A stretch of DNA of 64,000 nt from Eublepharis macularius (GCF_028583425.1 NC_072791.1:190440311-190504310), one strand, 5' to 3'. Shown: positions 10,659 to 23,418, counted from the stretch's first letter. Notes: generated by a model not told the origin, from the sequence alone. Program-made: numbers and translations.

Positions 10659-13088
10659 ATGCCTCAACCGGATCAGACGGACTCCAAAGCTGTCCCACCC
10701 CAGGACCCTTTGTTTGACCCGTATGCCTCTCCCGGTCCTCAAGGCTTGGATTCTTCTCAAGTTGTATCAAGGGGACAAGGATCCTCGGTCACGACCATTT
10801 TTACCCTCGTTCCCAGTACCGAGAGGAGGCCTGGCACAACAGCCGTTCCGCTATTCAGCGTGCCGACCCCAACGCAGTGGGGGGCTTGACCCAGAGAGAC
10901 GAGGGAGTGGAGGATAAGCGCGATGTTCACCCAAATACAGTTGGATAGCCGGCGTAGTTTGGGATCTATACCGGAGCATACCGTGGGCCGTCCGTGGCTA
11001 TTTTGGAATCGGACGGCCGAGCAAACGGAAGGAGATACTTCCCAGCGAAGTGCTCTGAGTTGGGATTATGCGGAAGTCACCCTGAGGACGGGGGAACCAG
11101 AGGTCGGAGAGCATCAATGGGCACAGCTCCAGAGCAGGACAATTGCCATTGATTCTGGAATTTCCGCAATCACTGGATTAACCAAAGGAGTACTTGCTGC
11201 GCGAACGCAGGAAGAACAGGGGGTAGAAGCCCCCCTGCCGTGGCAACAGACGCTGAGCACGGATCAACCGCCGACCCCTCCAATCAGTGGAGATACCGGG
11301 GATCCGCAGCAGTCCACGGATAGAGTTCAAAGGTTGGAAAGTAGACTACAGAATATGGAAGAAAGCCTAGCCAACGCCGTACATTTGCTTTCAGTTTTAG
11401 TGGCGGGGGACAGAGACAGGGCCCCGCCAACGGGCCTGACGGGCATTAGCCAGAGTCTGGCTAACCTGCAGGATGAGATGTGGCCGCAACAACCGTCGGA
11501 GACGGGTGTGGTGATCGGGGCCACTGGAGGGGGACCCCTCCAGGCGGGAGGAGGCGAGGAACCGTGCCCGGATGACCGGTACCCAGACCAGCCCGCAACC
11601 CCCGATACCAGCAGCAGCGAGGAGACGGAGGAGGAGGAGGAGGAAGAAACACCAGCCCAGCCACTCAGACCGGCTTCTCCTATAATTCTTCCGCCCACCA
11701 CCCAAGCGAGCCAGCCGACCACACCGATGGTGGTTCCAGGGACCCTACCGTTACAACCACCCTGGCCAGCTTCCCCAATAATCACACCCCCGATCACCCA
11801 ACCGAGCCAACCAATAACGCCACGAGTGGCTCAAGGGACTCAGACCTCACCGAGGTCAACTAGTTTGCCCACTTGACCAGCGCCAACCCGGCCGACACCG
11901 GGACGACCCCAGACAGCTCCTGGATCGATACCTCTAACGGGGCCTGTGGCCCCTCCACCTCTGCAACCTCTGCACCCGCAGCCGATTCCGGGGCCGATAC
12001 CGTTAACGGGACCGGTGGCCCCTCCACCGCTGGCTCCGCAGCACCCGCAGCCGACGCCAAGTCAACCTATTCCCCAGCCACAACCGTTTCCGCACCCGCG
12101 ACAGCCTCCGCTGCAATTGGGTCCCTTGGATGCCTATCCTCCGCCAACCCAAACACCCAGACAAGATCTACCCATGGGATGGGTTAAACTGGACGCAACT
12201 TTTGATGGAGACCCATCCAAATTGGGATTTTTTCTGGTTCAAGTCGTACAATTTTTTAATTGTTGGGGACACCTTTTTGGAAGCGAGGCCAGCCAGATAG
12301 AGCATCTGGGATCGCGTCTCCAAGGTAAAGCAGCGGATTGGTATGTGGGACTTTATAATGTGGGGGCCCCCGAATTAGAAACTCTCCAAGGACTAGTGGA
12401 TGCTATTCGGGCCCAATATGAGGATCCCTTAGAGGAAACCAGGGCCAGAACTGAGTTGCAAGCAATCAGGCAAGGCAGTATGTCGGCTAGAGACTATGCC
12501 ACACAATTCTGACAGCTAGCTGCCAAATGCCCGAGGTGCGAGGAATCCACCAAGATCATTTTGTATAAGCAAGGGTTGAATCCGAGATTACTAGACCGAG
12601 CTCTCATGCAAGACAACCCGCCTACACTGTTAGGATGGATACAGTTGACTTGCGAGGTCGAAAACCTAGAAGTTCGCTTAGCGGAACAACACCAGCAACC
12701 CCCGAGTCAAAGACGCTCCTCCACTCCGTTGTCTCTTAGAGGGAGCCGAGGGACTGGGTATGCCACTCGGGGAGTGAGAGATGCTAGATGGCAACAGGGA
12801 TTGCGCTTACAATGCGGCCAAGGTGGCCATTTCGCAGCGCAATGCCCATATCGGCCTGTGCAAAGACCTCCGCTCCAATTGCGACGCCCAGCTCCCCTAA
12901 CCAGCCCGGCGCTACCGCGCCCTACTCCGGTTCCCAGAGTTGCCCCAAGGAGTAGGGGGGCGCCAAGGAAGAGTTTCCCCGATAGAGGATTGGAATTGGA
13001 GGAGATCATCGAAGACGATCAAACAGCCCTGATCGGGGGAGGGAATCCCGAGAGCCCGGAGTCGGGAAATGAAATGGATCTGTCGTAA
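10659..13088 (+). pseudogene. gag: Chromovirus gag with three in-frame TGA stops
   Basis: One frame runs from an ATG at 10659 to a TAA at 13086-13088, interrupted by TGA at 10887, 11874 and 12510. The first half is Pro/Gln/Thr/Ser-rich with an acidic Glu run (near 11620-11650) and may include leader sequence; the true start could be the ATG at 10923 or later. The capsid-like region (about 12185-12710) resembles Sushi/PEG10-type gag. A CCHC zinc-knuckle remnant lies near 12804-12845 with the C-x4-H-x4-C part present but the first Cys replaced by Arg. Each TGA would be CGA before a C-to-T change, the pattern of methyl-CpG decay. Gag would form the particle shell and bind RNA; this copy cannot make it full length. 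Confidence 0.8.
13064..13070 (+). promoter_or_regulatory. Putative -1 ribosomal frameshift site between gag and pol
   Basis: G GGA AAT lies in the gag frame in the X XXY YYZ arrangement, 16 bases before the gag stop, and pol is in the -1 frame. It is one C-to-T transition from GGGAAAC, the heptamer known from PEG10, a domesticated Sushi-type gene. The same base produces a TGA at 13070-13072 in the -1 frame, so frameshifted ribosomes would stop at once in this copy. Confidence 0.65.
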
Positions 13089-16000
13089 AAGGACCCAAAC
13101 GGCAGATCACACGTCAGTCTGGTCCGGTTCTAAACCGACCTCCGGGGTCCATACTATTCATTCCTGTAACAATAGTAAATCCTGACAAGAGGATGCACAT
13201 CCGTGTGCAAGCCCTGATCGATTCGGGCTGCTCTAGAGACATTATTGCACCTGCTTTAGTGAATGGACTAGTGCTTCCAGTGAAAGATTTGGAGATACCT
13301 GTCATTTTCGAACAAATGGATGGCACTAACATGAACCCTGTTACCACAGAGACTGCTCCCATCATAACGGGCATGGGATCACATTGGGAAACCAGATCCT
13401 TTGTCATTAGTGCCACTGCTAAGTATCCCCTAATACTAGGAAGCAGATGGTTGTGCGATCACAACCCGTATATCAACTGGGCAGAAGGGAGTATTACCTT
13501 CACCCATGAATCTTGCAAAGATCATCGTTGGGATCAAAACTGGGGAAGAAATCCCACTATGAGTGATGCAGCTCTACTCACCCAAGAAGAAATTAATCAA
13601 ATACCTAAACAGTATAGAGCATTCACTCAAGCCTTCACAGAAGAAGAGGCCAATACGCTACCTCCGCATAGACGGACAGACTGTGCTGTGGAAATTTTAC
13701 CAGGGGCTTCGTTGCCTAAGGGACGATTATATCCTATGAGCCCCAACGAAAGGGACGAACTAAGGAAGTTCATCGATCTCAATCTACAAAGGGGGTTCAT
13801 CCGACCAGCTAATAGTCCCCATGCCGCCCCAGTACTATTCGTAAAAAAGAAGGACGGGGGCTTGAGACTGTGTACCGATTTTCGGGGACTAAACGCTGTG
13901 TCCGCTAGCAACGCCTACCCCATTCCGCTCATCAAAGATCTGCTCAACGTCGTGGCTCAAGGTAAGATCTTTACAAAATTGGATTTAAAAGATGCTTACT
14001 TCCATGTCCGTATTCGAGAAGGGGATGAGTGGAAAACCGCGTTCAATACCCCACTCGGACAGTATGAATATTTAGTAATGCCTTTCGGCTTGACTGGCGC
14101 CCCTTCGGTTTTCATGTCCATGATCAATGAAGTTCTACATGAATTCCTATACCAGGGTGTGGTAGTGTACCTTGATGATGTGTTGATTTATTCAGAAACG
14201 GAGGAAGAACATGTGGAGCTTGTACGAAAAGTACTAACCACACTCATGAATAACAAACTGCCCATTAAACTTTCGAAATGTGAGTTCCACAAAACTAAAC
14301 TTACTTATCTGGGCTATTGCATATCGTCAGAGGGCTTAAAAATTGACCCAGAAAAAATTCAAGCAGTGTTAAATTGGCAAGTCCCCTCAACCCGTAAAGA
14401 ACTGCAATCGTTTTTGGGGTTTGCCAATTTCTATAGAGAATTCATTGCAAATTTTGCCCAGACCACGCTCCCCCTAACAGAACTGTTAAAAACAAAAGAC
14501 AAGGGGGAGCAAGCAAAAAAGCCAAGTGCGAAATTATTATGGACACCGGAATGCGATGCGGCATTCAATCAACTAAAAGGGCAGTTTGTCTCAGAACCAA
14601 TCCTACAACATCCCGATGAAAACCGCCCCTTCATAGTACAGGTCGATGCCAGCGATACGGCAATTGGGGGCGTGTTACTGCAGCGAGGGGAGGACGGGAA
14701 TCTCAAACCTTGCGCCTTCCTTTCCCGAAAGTTTTCTGAAGCGGAGAGAAATTGGAATGTGTGGGGAAAGGAAGCCTTCGCTGTTAAGGCAGCACTCACA
14801 AATTGGAGACATTGGCTAGAGGGAGCCCGTCATCCGTTCGAAGTTTGGACGGATCATAAAAATTTAGAAGCCCTGCGCAGCCCTCGCAGACTAAACGCCA
14901 AGCAATTGCGATGGGCGGAGTTCTTCTCGAAATTCAATTTCACTTTAAACTTCCTCCCAGGCAAAACTAACTTCCTAGCTGACGCTTTATCACGCATGCC
15001 CCAACATAAAAGCAAAAGGGAGGAGACAATCAACACAGTGTTCTCACCTACGCAATTAGGGGGCGTGATGACTACGCGTAGCCGCGCTAAGCCCTCCCCT
15101 CCACCCGAGCAGGGGTGGAGAGAAAAGCTGAAAGCTGAAGTGGAGAAGGAGGGGGAGGAGGCGCCCAAAGACAAACTGCAACTATCTGCCAACGGGGAAT
15201 GGCTATGTGGAGACCGTTTTTATGTGCCCAAGTGTTTGAGAAAGGAAGTTTTGCAACGCTGTCATGATGCTCCCACAGTGGGACACTACGGTTACTTGAA
15301 AACGCTCCACTTGGTGCAACGCCAATTTTGGTGGCCAGGCATGCGCAAAGACATCTCCCAATACGTAGCCTCTTGCCCCATCTGTCTCAGCGCCAAATCC
15401 AGAAAGGGCAAACCTCCAGGGCTCTTGCAACCCTTAGAAACGCCAAATCGACCGTGGGAAATTATTTCTATGGACTTTATCACCGACCTACCCCCCTCGA
15501 AGGGACATAATTGTATTTTGGTCGTGGTCGATCTGTTTTCTAAGCAGGCACACTTCATACCGTGCTCCACCATTCCTTCCGCTAGAAAGCTAGCTGATAT
15601 TTTTATGAAAAACATTGTGAAAATACATTCTTTTCCATCAAAGGTGATCTCGGATCGCGGCGGGCAATTCGTTGCCAACTTCTGGCGGGAGCTTTTGCAA
15701 CTGTTGGGGATTGAACAAGGAATCAGCTCAAGCCATCACCCAGAAACAGACGGACAATCCGAAAAAACTAATCAGATATTAGAGCAATTTCTACGCTGTT
15801 ACATCAATTTCCAACAAGACAATTGGGTTGACTTACTCCCATTGGCAGAATTCTCCTATAATAATAGCGTACATGCCTCTACGGGAGAAACCCCTTTCAA
15901 AGTAATCTATGACTTCCACTTCAAGCCGTTCCCGTTTGAAGCGCTCCCCCCTTCAACCACAGCTTCTCCAGACGTCACCGAGTGGTTGGGGGAAGCAGCT

Positions 16001-16132
16001 CAACAATGGACTCAAATTAAAAACATCTCGACAAAGCCAAACAGGACTACAAAAAGTACGCCGACCGCCACCGTGCGGCGGAATGGGATTTACAACCTGG
16101 TGATCTTGTGTATCTTTCCACAAAAAACCTGA
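13073..16132 (+). pseudogene. pol: Chromovirus pol: protease, RT, RNase H, integrase (frame broken near its end)
   Basis: The frame is open from just after the TGA at 13070 to 16132; an internal Met is at 13193. Counting from that Met: protease with ALIDSG (D at residue 10); RT with KKKDGG, a LDLKDAYFH palm motif and YLDD near residues 325-328; RNase H with QVDAS near 480; integrase zinc finger H-H-C-C near 690-735; integrase catalytic core with D in SMDFITD (about 760), D in VISDRGGQF (about 817) and E in TDGQSEK (about 856). All visible catalytic residues are retained. The protein then leaves frame at an A5 run (16019-16023); the integrase C-terminus and chromodomain continue in the next frame. 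It could be one real indel or an assembly homopolymer error. Confidence 0.9.
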
Positions 16133-16515
16133 AACTGTCTCAAACCAGCCGGAAACTAGCATTGAAATATTTAGGACCTTTTCCAGTGCGCAAAGTGATC
16201 AACAAAGTGACTGTTGCTTTAGATTTGCCAAAAAACTTACGCTATGTGCATGATACCTTCCATGTCAGTCTACTAAAAAAAGCTCCAACAGATGACCAAT
16301 GGCATGTAAGAAGACCCCCAATCCCAACGTTAATTGATGACCAAACCCACTATGAAGTACAACAAATACTCGACTCGAAGGTTAAACGTAATCAGCTATT
16401 TTACCTAATTAGGTGGAAGGACTTTGATTCTGGGTTTGATGAATGGGTCAGTGCTGTCCATGTCCGTGCCCCTAGACTAGTAAAAGCGTTCCACTCTCGC
16501 TACCCTCATAAACCG
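16024..16515 (+). pseudogene. Integrase C-terminal part and chromodomain of the chromovirus, in shifted frame
   Basis: After the A5 run this frame gives the integrase C-terminal GPFPV-type (GPY/F) module near 16170 and the 'HDTFHVSLLKK' motif near 16249. A chromodomain follows (about 16348-16500; aromatic and Trp positions in YEVQQIL, FYLIRWKDF and DEWV). Chromodomains on integrases direct insertion to modified chromatin in chromoviruses. No stop occurs before the LTR: the frame runs through the G-rich tract into the 3' LTR as far as 16839, so the normal stop was probably lost in the G run at 16515-16524. Confidence 0.85.
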
Positions 16516-16530
16516 GGGGGGGGGCTTCTT

Positions 16531-16543
16531 AGGGGGGGCAGAA
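16531..16543 (+). promoter_or_regulatory. Polypurine tract of the chromovirus
   Basis: AGGGGGGGCAGAA sits directly before the 3' LTR. The C inside it makes it slightly impure. It is the expected plus-strand primer position. Confidence 0.7.
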
Positions 16544-16968
16544 TGTCAGGATCAGAAAGCTGTCATATATACTTTTGCTTAACCGACTCCATATTTAATC
16601 CTTTCAGTGTTCAGTGCTTTCTTCCCCAGGTGCAGAGGTTCCCAGGCAGCTATCTCACAGACCTGCATTGTTTTGGCTACCGACGTTCCACCAAGAACCG
16701 GCCTTGGGAAAGCTTTCGCTCTTACAGCTTCAAAGGGAATGTTTTGAGAACTGTGGGGGGAGGATGGGTCAGCTTTGGTATTTACTATGTATCTCTTGCT
16801 CTGCTTGGCATTGGTAACAACGCACATGTACCAACCTGAATATTGCATTCAGGCCAGTGGACTATAATAATCTTTTTCTTCATTAAATGCTTTTTGGAAT
16901 CAATGGACTTTTGTCTAATTGCAGAAGGCAGACTGGAGTAAGGATTTTATCTAGCCACAGTTCTGACA
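16544..16968 (+). repeat. 3' LTR of the chromovirus
   Basis: 425 bp, TGTCAGGATC...TTCTGACA. Same length as the 5' LTR with five substitutions and no indels by eye. Confidence 0.95.
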
Positions 16969-16973
16969 ACAGG
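16969..16973 (+). repeat. Target-site duplication (right) of the chromovirus
   Basis: ACAGG, directly after the 3' LTR, identical to 10206-10210. Confidence 0.95.
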
Positions 16974-17060
16974 ATCTATGATCCACAAACCAGAAGAACC
17001 ATTGAGAGCAGAGCTGTATACTTCAATGAAAGTGAGATGGCTATACCTGAAAAAAAAGGG
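16969..17060 (+). pseudogene. Ty1/copia integrase fragment, 3' part (copy A)
   Basis: It continues the split copia fragment: 'YDPQTRRTIESRAVYFNESE', the conserved end of the copia integrase linker, then a G/A-rich stretch. The frame matches the upstream half if the chromovirus and one target copy are removed. Confidence 0.8.
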
Positions 17061-17874
17061 GGGGACCACTTTCTATGTATAAACAAGTGTATACTTTGTT
17101 ACTTTCTCTCCTGCATACATGCCAGCCAGCAGAATCAGCTCACACCACCTATGATCACACTTTCACTGCAAACGATAGACCAATGAATAGAAATCTTAGA
17201 AACAAATTTCAGGAGCAACAGCCTAATAAAATTCTAAAACATACAAAGTTCATTAGAATACATGTGTATCACTAAGTGTAATGTGCTCTAAACCATATTT
17301 TCATGACAAACCAGCAGAAACAGCAGCAACATAATCTAAGGGTGTAACAGAGAGCAACAAATAGAAACAGAAGGATGAAAAGTGTCCTGCTCACCAGGTT
17401 GGAGGCAAGTTCTGACAACAACAGGGCCAGCAACAAAGATTCTCAGGTCAAACTCCATGGTCAAGTAACAGATTCCAAAATCAAAGACTGTGACCCTCCA
17501 AGGCTCAGGCAGCCAGAACCTAAGAGCTCACCAACAGCCAAGCCCAGAATACCACAATTGTGACTAGCTAATCCCATGCTGGCTGCAGCCTTATAAAGGG
17601 AGTTTCTCCTACAGGTGAGGCTGGGTTCATTAAGCTTCTTTCTTCAAGATGACTCATCTCTGCTACTCATAAGGAGTAGATCAGATCCACTACTGGCTCA
17701 AGGCTCTCCTGACATTTCCTCGGCAGGGGGAAAGCCATGGGCTGCCAGGCATGTGCTCCTGAGTTTGGTCCATGCCTCTGCCCTAACCCTCAGGCTTCAC
17801 TGCTCCTGGGGTGCTTTGGGAGACAGTGGCAGGTCTGGCAGCAGACAGGTCCATGCTAAGGCTGCCTGGCTTGA
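17061..17874. repeat. Non-coding block shared with arm B (35113-35760) and arm C (36700-37480)
   Basis: Includes a TTATAAAGGG promoter-like string near 17592 that is kept in all three copies. No coding frame is convincing. Origin unrecognised. Confidence 0.5.
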
Positions 17875-18285
17875 TGTGGCTGCCAACCCTCCTGGAGATC
17901 CCCACAAATTACAGCTGATCTCCAAATGACAGATTTTAACATTCTCAGAGACATGGCAGCTTCTTAGGATGGCCTATGTGGAATTATACCCCACATAGGT
18001 ACTACCTGACAATTGATGCCAACCCACCTAGAGAACTCCCAGAATTACAAATGACTTTCAAATGACAGGTTTTAATTATTTCAAACAGAACGGTGGCTTT
18101 GGAGTGTGGCTTCTGTGGAATTATACCTCGCTGAGGACCGTCCATATTATGGTTGCCATACCTGGAGATCTCCTTTCATTTCAGCTGAACTCCATATGTC
18201 CTATTTTACCTAAATTGGAGACAATGGTGGTATTGGGTATTGGCAACTGGGGTGTCTGAAACACCTCCTTACAGTAGCTGCCAAC
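17875..18285. repeat. Tandem pieces of a squamate palindromic repeat (CTGGAGATC family)
   Basis: Three diverged pieces of the family built on 'GCCAACC...CCTGGAGATC' and 'ATTATACC(C/T)C'. The same family is seen at 20997-21232 and 51728-51897. B keeps about a third of this block; C keeps nearly all of it. Confidence 0.5.
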
Positions 18286-19122
18286 CCACCTGAACTAAAA
18301 CATAAAGTATTTTTCCTTGTCTATCGTTTCAGACTCCAGTTGCAATTGAATATTTCTACTCCTAGGGGCTGTTGTTCTACTCAGGGACTGTCATTGTCTG
18401 GGGTCTGAGGCACAGCCTCCAGACTTGCCGGGAGGAAGCAACAGCAGGCATCTGGGAGACAGCTATCCAGCCACCCCAGCCGGCACCCTGGGGCCAGAAC
18501 CCGCCTCACCAGGGGGAAGAGATGAAGCTCCCAAGCCTCAGAGGGCTAGAAGGGGCAGGGAGAGGCCAGCTAGCTCCACCCTCCAGTAGGAAGATAGGGG
18601 GCTAAGCAGAGCAGAGGGAGGGGGCAAAGGCAGGGGGAATAGGGACCAGCAGCTGCCCAAGCACAGCCCTTACCAGACAAGGAGGAGAAGCAGCCACAGT
18701 AGCTCAGAGCCACGCCCCAGCCTATACACCAGCTAGAAGGCAATAACCTGGCTCAGGAGACACCAGGAACCAAGCAACTCCAGGTGGAGCTGCCACAGAC
18801 GTTCTGTTGGAGAAACTGGGCAGCCAGCCAAGAGGCCACAGCTGGGCCTGCCTTCAGCAATCAGCTTAGCCAGAGACGCTTGACAGCCACCCAGCAAGAC
18901 ACAGCTGTGGCTGACCAACACAGCCAAATCAGCTACCCCAGCTGCAGCTGCTTGAGGCAGCCCAGGACAATACAGGAAGGCAAAGGAGGGGTGTGGCCTG
19001 ACAGGTGGAGCTTGGAAGGAGGTGCCACAGGGAAGCATATCACTTTAACTTTTCACCATCAAAAGAGGGACTGAGGGCCAAGCTAGAAGTGACAAATTAC
19101 ACTTGAATGGCAAGTGAACAGA
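18286..19122. other. No gene recognised
   Basis: Moderately GC-rich, CAG-rich sequence (18400-19040) with short open frames on both strands that show no domain and no splice context. Confidence 0.5.
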
Positions 19123-19212
19123 CTCACATATATTCCTCCCTGTTCACTTGTGCGCCACTTGTGCTCCACGCAATTGTATGGAGTACAAGTGAACAGGGAG
19201 GAATACATGTGA
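19123..19212. mobile_element. Short palindromic MITE
   Basis: TATTCCTCCCTGTTCACTTG at 19131-19150 is matched in inverted orientation by CAAGTGAACAGGGAGGAATA at 19186-19205, and the outer ends TCACAT/ATGTGA also pair. About 90 bp, non-coding. Confidence 0.65.
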
Positions 19213-20644
<1,432 letters not shown>

Positions 20645-20996
20645 ACCAGAGCACAAGTATATTCTGTATGAAAATAATGTTTTTAAAACAATGCCATCAG
20701 TATAAATTGCTCTTTAGACAGAATCTTGTCCAAAGAAATTTGCAATCTAACATGAAGAGTTGATCCTATCTGTCCCATTATAGTTACCCTATATTCCATC
20801 CACTGTATAGAGACTGGATATTCTACTACAATGACAACAACGACATCCACAGGTTAAGAATAAAGCTGTGCCACCTGGAAAAGCCCTTCCTTACCAATGT
20901 TTTCTAGATACTGAATTTGTGTTACTCTGCACAATCAGTTGTTTCTATGGAAATGTAGACAAACAGTGCAACTATAACATTTAAAGATGTTGTAAT

Positions 20997-21232
20997 CAAT
21001 AGGGCTGCCAGATCCAGGTTGGGAAATTCCTGGAGATTTGGGGGGTGGAGCCTGAAGAGGGTGGGGTTTGGGGAGGGGAGTGGCCTCAGTGGGGTATAAT
21101 TCCATAGAGTTCACTCTTCAAAGCAGCCATTTTCTCCAGGGGAACTGATCTCTGTTGCCTGGAGATCAGTTGTAATTCCAGGAGATCTCCAGCTATCACC
21201 TGGAGGCTGGCCAGCCTATCAATATACATGTC
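20997..21232. mobile_element. Squamate palindromic repeat / MITE (CCAGGTTGGGAAATTCCTGG family)
   Basis: It begins AGGGCTGCCAGATCCAGG and ends ...CCTGGAGGCTGGCCAGCC, an inverted outer match. Inside are the typical GTGGGGTTTGGGGAGGGGAG and GGGGTATAATTCCATAGAGT segments. A second copy is at 51728-51897 and pieces lie in the composite arms. Confidence 0.65.
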
Positions 21233-21307
21233 TATTTTAAAAACACTGAAATAAAAAGATGCAACCCAGTTCAAAGGAATTTTTAGTCACAGTGTATTCT
21301 ACACTTA

Positions 21308-21482
21308 ATAAGGCTCAGGTCTGAATTCCCCCTCTGCCATCAGATTTTGCTGGGTGACCTTGAGCCAGTCACACACACCTTCCTAATCTACCTCACAGGA
21401 TTGTTGTGAAGATGAAATGGAGGATGAGAATTATGTAAGCTATTCTGGATTCCTACTAAGGAGAAAGGCAAAGCATAAATGG
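21308..21482 (+). mobile_element. Sauria-type SINE, 5'-truncated
   Basis: Carries the SINE core GCTGGGTGACCTTGAGCCAG, CTACCTCACAGGATTGTTGT and the GGAGAAAGGCAAAGCATAAA tail. The tRNA-like A box is missing. Confidence 0.75.
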
Positions 21483-21998
21483 AGTGAATGGAGCTAGTTT
21501 ATAGGAACTAACAACATGCTACAAGTAAATGTATTCTGGAAGAATAACTGGTTTTTGTTTTTAGAAAAATCGCTTTGAGGGGAGTTTCTTCACCTGTTAT
21601 TTCCCCCCTCCAATACCCACTTACCAACCCTAAGCAATGGAAACCATGTGGCAAAACTGCACAGGGAGAAAAAGTAGGGGAGACAGCAATCTGAGGTTAG
21701 GAAATGGAAAGTAGAAAGACTTAAGCATTCTTTTCCCACTAGTTATTTTCGTCTTTCAACTGCCCTCTTTTTAAAAAAATAAAGCATTGCTGATTTCTGA
21801 GAGGTATATAACAGTCTATTGGATCCTAACTACCAATGGAAGTGTGAAGCTTGTAGAGTGGGACTTCCCAACCTTCCAACATCTGTATCAGGCCCACTTA
21901 GCACCATAAAATTGTGCTCTTGTCCATCAAGGATCCCATGGGGGGGGGGAGGCAAAGTGAAAGAGTATCCAAGAGGATGGGGGAATGGGCAGACACCT

Positions 21999-22000
<2 letters not shown>

Positions 22001-22047
<47 letters not shown>
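22001..22047 (+). repeat. (CA)n microsatellite
   Basis: About 23 uninterrupted CA dinucleotides. Confidence 0.97.
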
Positions 22048-22048
<1 letters not shown>

Positions 22049-22609
22049 CAGAAGGGCAGCCTCAGGAGCTCCAGCACCTGCCTGCAATGCAGCTGCAGCC
22101 CATTACCTCCCAGCCTCCTTTCCCTGGGGAAACAAACTTGCTAGATCGACTAGTTCATCAGGTGCAAGCCTTTCAGTTTAAGCTCCAGGCCCACCAGCTT
22201 CGTACCACTTCAAGGAATCCTGACTGTGGAGTACAGGATAAGCTCTGCCTTTTGCATCTGCAAAATGGATGGAGAGGCTCATTGTAAATTTAGTTAACTG
22301 TTTTTGGTTTTAGCTGTTTTTAAAGGTGGGATATCTTATGTTCAGGGTCATCTTCCTTTTGGTAAGTATAGGGGTTAGCCTTTCATAACTGACCGGTATA
22401 AACAACAAATAACAATATAGGGTTAAGTAAGGGCTCTATCAGTCCAAACCTTTACTTGAAAACCAAGAAAATAATCCATGTAATATTTTCCTTAGGACAA
22501 ACCAAAGTGATACAAATCATTTTTGGATGGCTCTAATAAAAGATATTAGGTGGACTCTGTTCTTTTTAAATTTTGATTTTAGACCCACACAGCTACAAAC
22601 AACTTACTT

Positions 22610-22835
22610 TGGTACATCATCAGTATATCTAATTCCCAGCATGGTCCCATCTGTGGATAATTAAATCCAGGGACCGGAGCCATAGACAGACAAAACAGAT
22701 CTTTTCTACAAACCTGAGAAAAGCCTCATGTTTGCAGAAAATTCTGAAATCTAAAAAAAAAAATGACTTGGGGGGAGGGTTAACCCCTCTCAAATAATAG
22801 AAGCAGCACCTGTAGCTTTAAGAAACAAATGTCCT
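22610..22835 (+). repeat. Unclassified interspersed repeat, + copy
   Basis: Shares order and words with the reverse complement of 53720-53990: a CTGTGGATAATTAAATCCAG segment, GGAGCCATAGACAGACAA, CTACAAACCTGAGAAAAGCC and GCAGCACCTGTAGCTTTAAG. Non-coding; family not identified. Confidence 0.55.
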
Positions 22836-23409
22836 CAGTGGCCGTTGCTAAGCAACAACAAAAGTGTTGCCAGCCTGGTGGGTCTGCCCCTTGTACTCTC
22901 ATACAGTGTAAGAAAGTGAAATTTCTCTTCAGACAATAATTGTTTCCTCTCTACCTCATGCCTAACACGTGAACAAGATCAGGACCTCCAGAAACATAAT
23001 GAAGAAATCATAGGTTTTAAGGTGTTCAGATAATTGCTTGCCTCACACCAACAGTGCATACGCCTTATAATGCCATTCTAAACAGAAGTGTATCCTTCAA
23101 AGTTCATTGAGGTCAACTGATTTAAACATGTGTAACTATGTTTATGGTCACACTGTAAATCCCAGGGAAAGCCTGCAATGGCAAGAAAATTCCCCAAAGT
23201 TCATTTTGGAACACTTCCTTCAAAATCCAGGAGCATTTTGCATTCTTACATATGGTGGTTCTAAAGGCAATTTCTCCTGTAGCTGATAGCCCAAATCAAC
23301 ATCCTGTCTTCACCTACCAAGAGTCTGCAACACTTAGCTTGCCAGCTGCTGCAGAGTAGTTTACACATCTCCTAGAAGGCCCAAGAAAAGATTGAGAAAA
23401 GATATGCTC

Positions 23410-23418
23410 TATGATTAG
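23410..23418 (+). repeat. Target-site duplication (left) of the giant foldback element
   Basis: TATGATTAG directly precedes the left end. TATGCTTAG directly follows the right end (50157-50165); 8 of 9 bases match. Confidence 0.7.

Larger units (their letters stand above)
10211..16968 (+). mobile_element. Ty3/gypsy chromovirus (Sushi-like), complete with two LTRs
   Basis: The element is 6,758 bases long, bounded by 425-bp LTRs and a 5-bp target duplication. It holds a gag frame, a pol in the -1 frame with protease, RT, RNase H and integrase in that order, and a C-terminal chromodomain. Gene order plus chromodomain place it among the chromoviruses; the vertebrate representatives are the Sushi group. 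The LTRs differ at 5 of 425 sites by my alignment, so it inserted fairly recently. Coding capacity is broken in several places, so it is probably not autonomous. It sits inside the copia fragment of copy A. Confidence 0.93.
3083..18285 (+). mobile_element. Copy A of the composite repeat (direct orientation relative to arm B)
   Basis: From CAGCTT(A/G)AAACC near 3083 onward the sequence tracks arm B (from 26228) and the reverse complement of arm C, in the same order: SINE tail, L1 ORF2 pieces, the block at 6900-7500, L1 ORF2 again, copia integrase, and the MITE-rich end near 17.9-18.28 kb. Differences from C are a few percent by eye. Copy A carries two private insertions (MITE at 3633-4067, chromovirus at 10211-16968). 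It lacks the L2 and LTR insertions found in B and C, and keeps about 270 bases (6640-6910) lost there. It has none of the 155-bp, 66-bp or hexamer terminal repeats, so it is a single arm without ends. Confidence 0.8.

Noticed and set aside
18372..19074. Possible exons in the GC-richer stretch
   Set aside because: Short frames on both strands, CAG-rich composition, no splice-flanked conserved segment.
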